Positions 1 through 9,025 of a DNA stretch of 64,000 nt are shown here, one piece after another. The position numbers were made by a program, and so were the translations under genes. Source of the stretch: Clostridiaceae bacterium (GTDB taxonomy: Bacteria > Bacillota > Clostridia > Saccharofermentanales > DTU023); assembly GCA_012838795.1 (NCBI GenBank), contig DUOO01000063.1, positions 35,348 through 99,347 of the forward strand, read 5' to 3'. The number at the start of each line of letters is the position of its first letter. Position 1 is the first letter of the stretch. The notes below the pieces were generated by a model, which worked only from the letters and a program-made list of their open reading frames with translations, was not told where the DNA came from and did not search any database.

Positions 1-656
1 AGCTCGGTCCGAAAATATTAGCTGATATTGATAAGGCCTTATTAATTAAATTATTAATGATTTATACGATTGTGATTATGATTCTAAGCCTGTTCAGTTT
101 ATTCCATCCTATACTCAAAAACGGCCCAAGTGGCTTGCGCCAAGGAGTATTAAATATTGCAGCAGGTTTATATGTATCGTTACCCTTATTTGCCGGCTTT
201 TTATTACTTTACATTTTACCTGCAGGTTGGTATTTATTTGTTCTGGCAATTACGACACCGTGGGTATGTGATTCTGCAGCTTTATATTGCGGGATGTTCT
301 GGGGAAAGAAAAAGCTTGCTCCTCTGATCAGCCCGAATAAAACTTTTGCAGGTTTTTATGGCGGTATTATCGGTACAGTTATAATGTATATTCTGTTACT
401 AGTGTTTATAATACCAAGTTTATTCAAGATTGAAATTAATTTAGCTACATTAATCTTTGTGACAGTATTTGCTGTTGTCATCGCAATTTTGACTCAAATC
501 GGCGATCTTCTTGCTTCCGCAATTAAAAGACATTGTGAAATTAAAGATTTTTCGAATTTAATGCCTGGACATGGTGGCATTATGGATCGTTTTGACAGTA
601 CATATTTTACATTTATCAGCATTTTGACAATTGCTTTAATGGTATGTTTTTTCTAG
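1..656 (+). CDS. cdsA: Phosphatidate cytidylyltransferase, 5'-truncated by window edge
   Basis: Reading frame is open back to base 3; hydrophobic protein with C-terminal CdsA signature (MPGHGGIMDRFDS); followed by dxr and rseP as in many Firmicutes. Confidence 0.92.
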   Translation, partial: LGPKILADIDKALLIKLLMIYTIVIMILSLFSLFHPILKNGPSGLRQGVLNIAAGLYVSLPLFAGFLLLYILPAGWYLFVLAITTPWVCDSAALYCGMFWGKKKLAPLISPNKTFAGFYGGIIGTVIMYILLLVFIIPSLFKIEINLATLIFVTVFAVVIAILTQIGDLLASAIKRHCEIKDFSNLMPGHGGIMDRFDSTYFTFISILTIALMVCFF

Positions 657-665
657 TATTTACAC

Positions 666-1856
666 ATGGAAAATTATCAAAAACAAAAAATAATTATTTT
701 AGGTTCAACCGGTTCAATTGGTCAGCAGTCACTTAATGTTTGCCGCCGGTTGGATTTCGAAGTTGTCGGACTGTCTTGTTCAGCCAATATTGATCTTTTA
801 TTGGAGCAGATTAAAGAGTTTAAACCACGGAAAGTAGCTGTTGCGAATTATTATTCTGCTGTTGAATTGGCAGAACGTATCAAAAGTATACCGCAAATAA
901 ATACAGAGATTCTTTATGGTGAACAGGGTAATGTTGAATTAGCAAAGAGTGCATGTGATAAAATTGTTGTTGCGATAATCGGCTTTGCTGCATTAAAACC
1001 GTTACTTGCTGCAATTGAAGCTAAGCATACGATTGCTTTAGCAAATAAAGAAACCATCGTTTCTACCGGAAAATTTGTTTTGGAACGGGCTGAAAAATAT
1101 GGCGCGAAAATTTATCCGGTGGATAGTGAGGCATCGGCAATTTGGCAGTGTCTTACCGGTAAAAAACATGAAAATGAAGAAGTTAAACAAGTTTGGTTAA
1201 CTGCTTCCGGTGGTCCGTTTCATACATATGGCAAAGAACAATTTAATTCAATAACGGTTGAAGATGCTTTAAATCATCCTGTATGGTCGATGGGAAAAAA
1301 GATTACAATAGATTCTGCATCGATGATGAATAAAGGTTTAGAGCTGATTGAAATTTGCCGGTTGTTTAATTTAACCGGAAATCAAATAAAAGTCATAATT
1401 CATCCACAAAGTATTGTTCATTCAATGGTAGAATACGTAGATGGGTCAGTAATAGCTCAACTGAGCATGCCCAATATGGAATTACCGATTCAATATGCCT
1501 TGACTTATGACAAGAGAATAGCAATGCCGGATAAGCCGAAATTAAATTTTACGGAGCTTGGTCAACTTACATTTGAAGCACCGGATATGGAGCGTTTTCC
1601 CGCGTTGCGTTTGGCATATGAAGCCCAAGCTGAAGACGGGGCAATGCCGGCGGTGTTGAATGCTGCTAATGAAATTGCCGTCCAAGCTTTTTTGCAAAGA
1701 AAAATTTCATTTGTTGATATTTCGGAAACCGTAGAATTAACAATGAAAAAATTTCGTCATCATCATTTATATCGCAGTGTGATTCTGAATGATATTTTGG
1801 CAGCGGACCAATGGGCAAGAGAATATACTGACCATATTATTGCTCGAGCAGGATAA
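666..1856 (+). CDS. dxr: 1-deoxy-D-xylulose 5-phosphate reductoisomerase
   Basis: ILGSTGSIGQQSL N-terminus, ALANKETIVSTG, PVDSEASAIWQCL, TASGGPF motifs. Confidence 0.97.
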   Translation: MENYQKQKIIILGSTGSIGQQSLNVCRRLDFEVVGLSCSANIDLLLEQIKEFKPRKVAVANYYSAVELAERIKSIPQINTEILYGEQGNVELAKSACDKIVVAIIGFAALKPLLAAIEAKHTIALANKETIVSTGKFVLERAEKYGAKIYPVDSEASAIWQCLTGKKHENEEVKQVWLTASGGPFHTYGKEQFNSITVEDALNHPVWSMGKKITIDSASMMNKGLELIEICRLFNLTGNQIKVIIHPQSIVHSMVEYVDGSVIAQLSMPNMELPIQYALTYDKRIAMPDKPKLNFTELGQLTFEAPDMERFPALRLAYEAQAEDGAMPAVLNAANEIAVQAFLQRKISFVDISETVELTMKKFRHHHLYRSVILNDILAADQWAREYTDHIIARAG

Positions 1857-1872
1857 CAGAAAAGGTAACTAA

Positions 1873-3183
1873 ATGACAATAGTAGGAATATTAGTAGGTT
1901 TATTAATCATCGGAATGATGATGTTGGTACATGAAGCCGGACATTTTTTTGCAGGAAAAGCATTGAAATTCAAAATAATTGAATTTTCGATATTTATGGG
2001 ACCAAGACTTTTTACCACAGAAAAAAACGGAATTAAATATAGCTTCAAATTATTACCGATCGGAGCATCAGTTCAATTTGCCGGTGAGTATCAGGATGAT
2101 GAAATGATCGATTCCGGCTCAATTGACTCTGATGATCCCGGTTTGTTTTTTAACAGACCGCGTTGGATGAGAGCAATAGTTGTTGTGATGGGGCCTGCGG
2201 CTAACTTTTTGACTGCATTTTTGGCTTCGGTAATTATGTTCTCTGCTTTTGGCGTGATGGTACCTGTGGCAGATCAACCACCTGAGAATTCGCTTGCGGC
2301 CGAACATGGTTTGACTGCAGGGGATAAAATCATTAGGATTAACGGTCAGCGGATTCGTACGGGTGCAGACTATTCTGTTGCAAGATCGTTGATTAATCCG
2401 CAAGAAACAATTTTTTTAGAAATCGAAAAATCAGACGGTAAACAAGAAATTCTCGAATTAAAACCCAAGACTCAAGCTAATTATCGATTAGGCATTGTTC
2501 AAGGTATCAGCGGTGAAAATGAAAATGTCGTTTTACACGTTGAACCTGATTCAAATCAAGGTAATCCGGTACTTGAGGTCGGCGATAAGCTTTTATCGGT
2601 TAATGGTATACCTTTTTCTGACAGTGCGGCGACTGATCTGATTTTTCAATCTAAAGGTGAAACAATGCATCTTGTTTTGCTGCGTGACGGAAAAGAAATG
2701 ACTGTTGATATGAAAACTACGTTATATCAAGATCCGGTTGATGCAGGGATATATTTTACAGAATCTCGAGCTTTCGGTGATATTCTATATCAGGCAATTC
2801 AATATCCGTGGTCGATTGTCAAATCGACAATCAGAGGCATTATAATGATAATTGACGGTTCGATGAAATTTTCAGAAGGCGTAACCGGACCTGTGGGAAT
2901 AGTAAAAATGTTCGGTGATGTTGTACAGGAAAGTCCCAATGTCAGTCTGATGATTCAACAATTATTATTTTATTTTATTTTGATCTCCGTTGCGATCGGT
3001 TTTACCAATTTATTACCGATTCCGCCATTAGATGGACATCACTTATTGATTTTGGCAATTGAAGGTATTAGAGGCAAAGATTTGCCGGAAAAATTTAAAC
3101 ATGTGGTTACTGCAATCGGTATGGTATTAATTCTGATTTTGGCAGGTTTGGTGATTTACTTTGATTTGCGGAAAATCTTTTGA
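1873..3183 (+). CDS. rseP: RIP metalloprotease (site-2 protease)
   Basis: HEAGHFFAGK zinc motif, PDZ-like regions, C-terminal NLLPIPPLDGHH. Confidence 0.95.
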   Translation: MTIVGILVGLLIIGMMMLVHEAGHFFAGKALKFKIIEFSIFMGPRLFTTEKNGIKYSFKLLPIGASVQFAGEYQDDEMIDSGSIDSDDPGLFFNRPRWMRAIVVVMGPAANFLTAFLASVIMFSAFGVMVPVADQPPENSLAAEHGLTAGDKIIRINGQRIRTGADYSVARSLINPQETIFLEIEKSDGKQEILELKPKTQANYRLGIVQGISGENENVVLHVEPDSNQGNPVLEVGDKLLSVNGIPFSDSAATDLIFQSKGETMHLVLLRDGKEMTVDMKTTLYQDPVDAGIYFTESRAFGDILYQAIQYPWSIVKSTIRGIIMIIDGSMKFSEGVTGPVGIVKMFGDVVQESPNVSLMIQQLLFYFILISVAIGFTNLLPIPPLDGHHLLILAIEGIRGKDLPEKFKHVVTAIGMVLILILAGLVIYFDLRKIF

Positions 3184-3257
3184 TTACGAAGATTATTCCG
3201 GATTAATTATTCTTTTTTACTATAAGTATTGTTATAGGATATATAGAGTAATATTAT

Positions 3258-4364
3258 ATGGTGATTAATTATTGTATGGAATATTTCAGAAGAAACACAA
3301 AAAAATTATGGGTTAAAGATGTTGCTGTCGGAGGTAATGCTCCTATTGTTGTCCAGTCGATGAATAATACTGATACCAGAGATATTGAAGCAACCCTGGC
3401 GCAAATAGAAGATTTAGCGGCAGCCGGTTGTGAGGTAACACGGGTTGCAGTACCGGATCAGGCTGCTGCCGATGCACTTAAAGCTATAGTTGAACGCTCA
3501 CCTTTACCGGTTATTGCAGATATTCATTTTCAAGCCGAATTGGCTTTACAAGCTTTGACAAGTGGTGTTGCCGGTTTAAGAATTAATCCGGGGAATATCG
3601 GATCTGAACAAAGAGTTAAAGAAATTGCCATTAAAGCATTGGAAAAGGGAATTCCGATCCGTATAGGTGTGAATTCAGGATCTTTAGATCCTGAAATAAG
3701 AGATAGAATGGGCGGAGTGAATGCTGATTCGATGGTTGCCTCGGTTTTGAAATTTTGTAAAATGTTAGAACAATATGATTTCTATGATATTTGTGTTTCA
3801 ATTAAAGCTTCTGATCCGAAATTGACAATTGACAGTTACCGAAAATTGTCCCGAGAAATAGATTACCCGTTACATTTAGGTGTTACTGAAGCCGGTACAC
3901 CGAGAGAGGGTATTGTACGATCGGCAGTCGGGATCGGTACTCTGTTAGCTGAAGGAATCGGTGATACTATAAGAGTTTCTCTGACGGCGGATCCTGTTCT
4001 GGAAGTAGAAACTGCTTATTCGATTCTCAAGTCTTTAGGTTTAAGATCAAAAGGTGCTTTGCTGATTTCATGTCCTACTTGCGGCAGAACTGAAGTTGAT
4101 CTGCAAGGCTTGGCGGAGCAAGTTGAAATTCTGTTGGCCGATGTCAGGGAACCGATCAAAGTAGCTGTGATGGGGTGTCCGGTAAACGGACCGGGTGAAG
4201 CAAGGGAAGCCGATTGTGGAATTGCCGGTGGCAGAAATACCTTTTCAATTTTCAGAAATGGAAAAGTTGTAGAAAAAGTTAGTCAGGAAAATGCTTTAAG
4301 TGTTTTGATTCGTGAAATTGAAATCGCGCGAAATAAATATATACAGGCACATCAAGAAAATTAG
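3258..4364 (+). CDS. ispG: 4-hydroxy-3-methylbut-2-enyl diphosphate synthase (start may be the internal ATG at 3276)
   Basis: VQSMNNTDTRD, LRINPGNIG, SCPTCGRTEVDL, MGCPVNGPGEA motifs; dxr-rseP-ispG order. Confidence 0.96.
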   Translation: MVINYCMEYFRRNTKKLWVKDVAVGGNAPIVVQSMNNTDTRDIEATLAQIEDLAAAGCEVTRVAVPDQAAADALKAIVERSPLPVIADIHFQAELALQALTSGVAGLRINPGNIGSEQRVKEIAIKALEKGIPIRIGVNSGSLDPEIRDRMGGVNADSMVASVLKFCKMLEQYDFYDICVSIKASDPKLTIDSYRKLSREIDYPLHLGVTEAGTPREGIVRSAVGIGTLLAEGIGDTIRVSLTADPVLEVETAYSILKSLGLRSKGALLISCPTCGRTEVDLQGLAEQVEILLADVREPIKVAVMGCPVNGPGEAREADCGIAGGRNTFSIFRNGKVVEKVSQENALSVLIREIEIARNKYIQAHQEN

Positions 4365-4406
4365 TAGATATCCGATATTCAGTCGGTTATATTTGGAGAT
4401 TATTGT

Positions 4407-7400
4407 TTGAAACAAAATTTAGCTGATATTTTTTCATATTTAAAAATAGAGATTACTGATCAAGACTTCTTATACTTTATACAACATTCTTTAACCGTTT
4501 ATAAACGAACGGAAGATGCTACTGATCCTGAAAAAGCAAATTACGATGTTAATCTTTTGGAAAAGATACATGTTGATAAAGTTCTGTGTAATTCAATAGG
4601 TGCTCTGTGCTTTACAATAACGGTACCGCAAGTTTTGTCCGCAAAACAAATTATGTTTTTAGAAAATAAGCTTGAACAACATTTTTCCATACCTCAGGTC
4701 ATAATTAAACAAATATCACAAACGGAAATATCTTCCGCTGAAAAAGAATGTTATGTACGGGACATAGAACCCTGGATAAAAAAACATGCGGATTTGACCG
4801 ATCATTTAACAGGACGTTTACTGGCTAAAGGTGAACTGACAGTTAGAGATAATAATCCCGTTTGGCTTTTGGATTCGGCTCATCTTGATATTGTTAATGA
4901 AAACGGCACAAATTGGTTGGATGTTTTTTGGCAAGCCTATGCCTGTATTCCCTGTCAATTTGACTTTGAGCCGGTTGACACACAATTTACGGCGAAAGAA
5001 AAGATTGAAACAACAGAGCAGCTTTTAAATGATGCAATACTTGAAGCATCTGAATTATATAATAATGAACTTGAGCAAATACTGGCTGAACAAAGAAAGC
5101 GAAAAAAAGCTTCAACTTCAAAGTTAACCAAGAATAAATATCGTCGAAAACATCGAAAATCTGATAAAATCCTGTGGGGAAAACCAGGACCGTCGATTCC
5201 GTTAATAAAACTCAATGAGATAAACAATGAAACTGATCGGGCTATGTTTGAAGGTCATGTTTTTATGTTTGAAACTAAAATTACCCTTAACGGCAGATTG
5301 TTGGTTAAATTTGCGATTACTGATTTAACTACATCGTTATCTTGCACAATTTTTACCGACCCTGAGGAGAAAGCTGTACTTACCGAAATTATTGAAGATA
5401 AATATATCAGGGTAACAGCAGAAATATTTTATGATGATCGATATGAAAAAGATTTTGTAGGTAAAGTACTGTGTATAGAAAAAGCTAAAAAACCTGAGGT
5501 ACGCAAAGATAATTCTCCTCAAAAAAGAGTGGAATTACATATTCACTCGAAGATGTCAGCTAAAGACGGAACAATCAATCCTAAAGATATTGTTAAAGCG
5601 GCATTTGATTTTGGCCATTCTGCAGTTGCTATTACTGATCATGGTGTGATGCAAGGTTTTCCGGAAATTTGCAACATGGCTGAGAAGTTAGAACGAGACG
5701 GCAAACCTTTTAAAGTAATTTACGGTGTTGAAGGATATCTTTTAGATGACGGATTTGATTGTATTGCTTATGAGGTCGAAGGCAAAGATTTATCAGATGG
5801 TTTTATCGTAATCAAAGTTCATACAAACGGCAATGAAAATGAATATAAGGCAATTAGTTATATTGAAGCTTTAAAACTTAAACCTACAGATTTATCCAAA
5901 TATGAATTTGAAATTGCGGATAAATTTGAACATTTTTTTGAAACTTTTTCAAATTCTTCAGATGATACAAATATTAATAATAATGATTTGCCGTTAATTG
6001 AAAAAAAGTCGTCGGATTTCGGCTCCGATATTGATATAATGCAAAAGTTGGCAATCTTTTTGGAAAATTTACCGATTGTAGCATCGGATGCATTAAAACA
6101 ATTGAATTTTTTACGTTATGCCGGTTTTAATGTTGCAGGTACGGATCCGCGCATAAAATTTAATCCGCCGTTAATTGAATTTAACTTATTAGTTCAAGCA
6201 TTTACAAAAAAAATACCGGGAAAAACACAATTTTTAAATGAACCGGATTCATATGATATATATTCAATTGCCGGGGTTTTTCCTGAGATTATTGCAGAAT
6301 GCGGAATAACTGATCTGATTGAATTGAACAGTCTGGTTGATTGGCAGTCATTTGAACAACTGAAGGAACAACGCAAGAAAACAAACCATATTGTACTTTT
6401 GGCAAAAGATTTATTGGGACTATACAATTTATATCGTATATGTTCAGATTCACATTTGAAATACTTTTATTATTCTCCAAGAATTCCACGTTCAGTACTA
6501 AATTATTACGGAGCAGGAATTATTAAAGGGATGGCATGTGTAGACGGAGAAATATTCGGTGCAATTTTACAAATATATAATGAATGTCAAGGCGATTTCG
6601 AATTAGCTAAGCAACAATTAAATAATCCTGACTTGCTTCTGCTGGCAAATCAATATGATTATTTGGAAATTCAACCTCTTACCAACAATAGCTTTTTGCT
6701 GCGTGATACGGAATCTTATGTTCAATCTATTTTTGACTTGCAGAATTTGAACAAAATGGTTATTGAACTGGGTAAAATTACAGGCAAACCGGTTTGTGCA
6801 ACTTGTGACGCTCATTTTTTGAATCCGGAAGATGCAATATATCGGAAAATCCTGATGACAAATATGAATTTTGATGATACGGAAGAGATGGCTGATTTGT
6901 ATTTCCGAACAACTGATGAGATGTTGCTGGAATTTTCATATTTAGGAGAAGAATCGGCAGAACAGGTTGTAGTACATAATCCGAATTTGATAGCCGATAT
7001 GGTAGCTGAAGGAATCAGACCTTTTCCGAAAGGTTCATTCCCGCCTTTAATCAAATCCGCCGATCAGGATATCCGAAAATTGACGATGGAAGAGGCTTAT
7101 CGAGTCTATGGACATCAGGGAGTTTTGCCCGAAATTGTAGAAAATAGAATTGACAGAGAGCTAAATTCGATAATAGATAACGGTTTTGCCGTAATGTACT
7201 ATATTGCACATTGTGTAGTCAAGAAATCAAATCAGGACGGTTTTCTGGTCGGTTCACGCGGTTCTGTGGGATCTTCTCTGGTGGCTACACTTTGCGGTAT
7301 AACCGAAGTCAACCCTCTGCGGCCACACTATGTATGTCCTGAATGTAAATATTCCGAATTTGATAATAGTGGTAATTACGGTTCCGGATATGATCTGCCG

Positions 7401-8930
7401 GCAAAGAAATGTCCGTATTGTACAACTGACCTGAAACGTGACGGACAAGACATCCCGTTTGAAACTTTCCTTGGTTTTGCCGGTGATAAACAACCGGATA
7501 TCGATCTCAATTTTTCCGGATTTTATCAAGCGAAAGCTCATCAATTTATCGAAGAAATGTTTGGAGCTTCTCAGACTTTCAGAGCCGGAACAATCAGCAG
7601 CTATGCCGAGCGTAATTCCGCAGGAATGGTTCTGAAATATTTTGAAAATAATGAAATACCGGTCAGTTCGACCGAAGTTAAACGTTTAGCACAAGGTTTA
7701 CAGGGAGTTAAAGCGACTACCGGACAACATCCAGGCGGTATTGTTGTTGTACCTAAAGAAAGAGAAATTTTTGATTTTACACCGATTCAGTATCCTGCCA
7801 ATAAAAAAGATTCCGGTGTTATTACTACACATTTTGACTTCCGCTCTTTGGATGAAACTATCTTAAAACTGGATATTTTGGGACATGATGATCCTTCGAT
7901 GCTAAAAGTTCTGAGTGATGCTACCGGTGTTAAGGCTACCGATATTCCGATCCCGGATGAAAAAGTCATGTCGTTATTTTATAGTACGGAAGCTTTGGGC
8001 ATTCCGGATAGTGAGTCTACAATTAAAAGTGCAACGATCGGTTTACCCGAACTTGGAACAATGCTTGTCAGAAACATGATTGCTGAAACGAAGCCAACAA
8101 AGTTTTACGATTTAGTACAGATTTCCGGTTTGTCTCATGGAACTGATGTCTGGACCGGAAATGCTCAAGAATTAATTCGCAACGGAACTTGTACAATAGA
8201 CGAGGTTATCGGTTGCCGGGACAGCATCATGACTTATCTGATTTATCGCGGTCTGCCCAAGAAAAGTTCTTTTGATATTATGGAAAGAGTTCGCAAAGGC
8301 AAAGGTTTGTCGGAAGAACAAGAAGAGTTAATGATTGAGCATCATATTCCTCAATGGTACATTGACAGTTGTAAAAAAATTAAATATATGTTCCCGAAAG
8401 CTCATGCCGTGGCTTATATTGTTTCAGCTTTACGGATTGCCTGGTATAAAATATATTATCCGGAAGCATATTATTGTGCATTTTTTACTATTCGGGCAAA
8501 TGAATTTTCTTCTGAAGAATTATGTTTGCCTGCTAATGAAATTCGAATTAAGCGGGCGGAACAAAGAAAAAACTGGAATCAACTGACACCACAGGAACAA
8601 AAGCGTCATTTTTATTTAGAATTAGTTGAGGAAATGCAACAAAGAGGAATTGATTTCTTACCGATAGATCTTGATAAATCCAAAGCAACCGAGTTTTATT
8701 CGCCTGGAAAAGGAAAAATCAGACCTCCCTTTAATGCAATACCGAATATCAGTGAAACACTCAGTAATCAAATTGTAAAAGCTCGTGATACGGGAGGAGA
8801 GTTCAAGACTCGCGAAGAATTGGCACGTCGAGCGGAACTGGGCACGGCATCAATTGAATCTTTGGCAAAAGCCGGTGTTTTGGATGACTTGGCTGAATCT
8901 GCACAGATAGATCTATTTTCGCTGTTGTAA
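4407..8930 (+). CDS. polC: DNA polymerase III alpha subunit, PolC type (TTG start); exonuclease domain appears catalytically degenerate
   Basis: PHP start VELHIHSKMSAKDG, polymerase motifs VGSRGSVGSSLVATL and GDKQPDIDLNFSG, TTGQHPGGIVVVP, SGLSHGTDVW; see finding on exonuclease domain. Confidence 0.97.
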   Translation: MKQNLADIFSYLKIEITDQDFLYFIQHSLTVYKRTEDATDPEKANYDVNLLEKIHVDKVLCNSIGALCFTITVPQVLSAKQIMFLENKLEQHFSIPQVIIKQISQTEISSAEKECYVRDIEPWIKKHADLTDHLTGRLLAKGELTVRDNNPVWLLDSAHLDIVNENGTNWLDVFWQAYACIPCQFDFEPVDTQFTAKEKIETTEQLLNDAILEASELYNNELEQILAEQRKRKKASTSKLTKNKYRRKHRKSDKILWGKPGPSIPLIKLNEINNETDRAMFEGHVFMFETKITLNGRLLVKFAITDLTTSLSCTIFTDPEEKAVLTEIIEDKYIRVTAEIFYDDRYEKDFVGKVLCIEKAKKPEVRKDNSPQKRVELHIHSKMSAKDGTINPKDIVKAAFDFGHSAVAITDHGVMQGFPEICNMAEKLERDGKPFKVIYGVEGYLLDDGFDCIAYEVEGKDLSDGFIVIKVHTNGNENEYKAISYIEALKLKPTDLSKYEFEIADKFEHFFETFSNSSDDTNINNNDLPLIEKKSSDFGSDIDIMQKLAIFLENLPIVASDALKQLNFLRYAGFNVAGTDPRIKFNPPLIEFNLLVQAFTKKIPGKTQFLNEPDSYDIYSIAGVFPEIIAECGITDLIELNSLVDWQSFEQLKEQRKKTNHIVLLAKDLLGLYNLYRICSDSHLKYFYYSPRIPRSVLNYYGAGIIKGMACVDGEIFGAILQIYNECQGDFELAKQQLNNPDLLLLANQYDYLEIQPLTNNSFLLRDTESYVQSIFDLQNLNKMVIELGKITGKPVCATCDAHFLNPEDAIYRKILMTNMNFDDTEEMADLYFRTTDEMLLEFSYLGEESAEQVVVHNPNLIADMVAEGIRPFPKGSFPPLIKSADQDIRKLTMEEAYRVYGHQGVLPEIVENRIDRELNSIIDNGFAVMYYIAHCVVKKSNQDGFLVGSRGSVGSSLVATLCGITEVNPLRPHYVCPECKYSEFDNSGNYGSGYDLPAKKCPYCTTDLKRDGQDIPFETFLGFAGDKQPDIDLNFSGFYQAKAHQFIEEMFGASQTFRAGTISSYAERNSAGMVLKYFENNEIPVSSTEVKRLAQGLQGVKATTGQHPGGIVVVPKEREIFDFTPIQYPANKKDSGVITTHFDFRSLDETILKLDILGHDDPSMLKVLSDATGVKATDIPIPDEKVMSLFYSTEALGIPDSESTIKSATIGLPELGTMLVRNMIAETKPTKFYDLVQISGLSHGTDVWTGNAQELIRNGTCTIDEVIGCRDSIMTYLIYRGLPKKSSFDIMERVRKGKGLSEEQEELMIEHHIPQWYIDSCKKIKYMFPKAHAVAYIVSALRIAWYKIYYPEAYYCAFFTIRANEFSSEELCLPANEIRIKRAEQRKNWNQLTPQEQKRHFYLELVEEMQQRGIDFLPIDLDKSKATEFYSPGKGKIRPPFNAIPNISETLSNQIVKARDTGGEFKTREELARRAELGTASIESLAKAGVLDDLAESAQIDLFSLL

Positions 8931-9025
8931 TAATTTTGTTATGGTATTGATGTTTTCTGAAAATTATTTTGCATAATGTCAGCTGCAACTGATATTTATA
9001 TGACTTTAACAATAAGAGGGCAATT

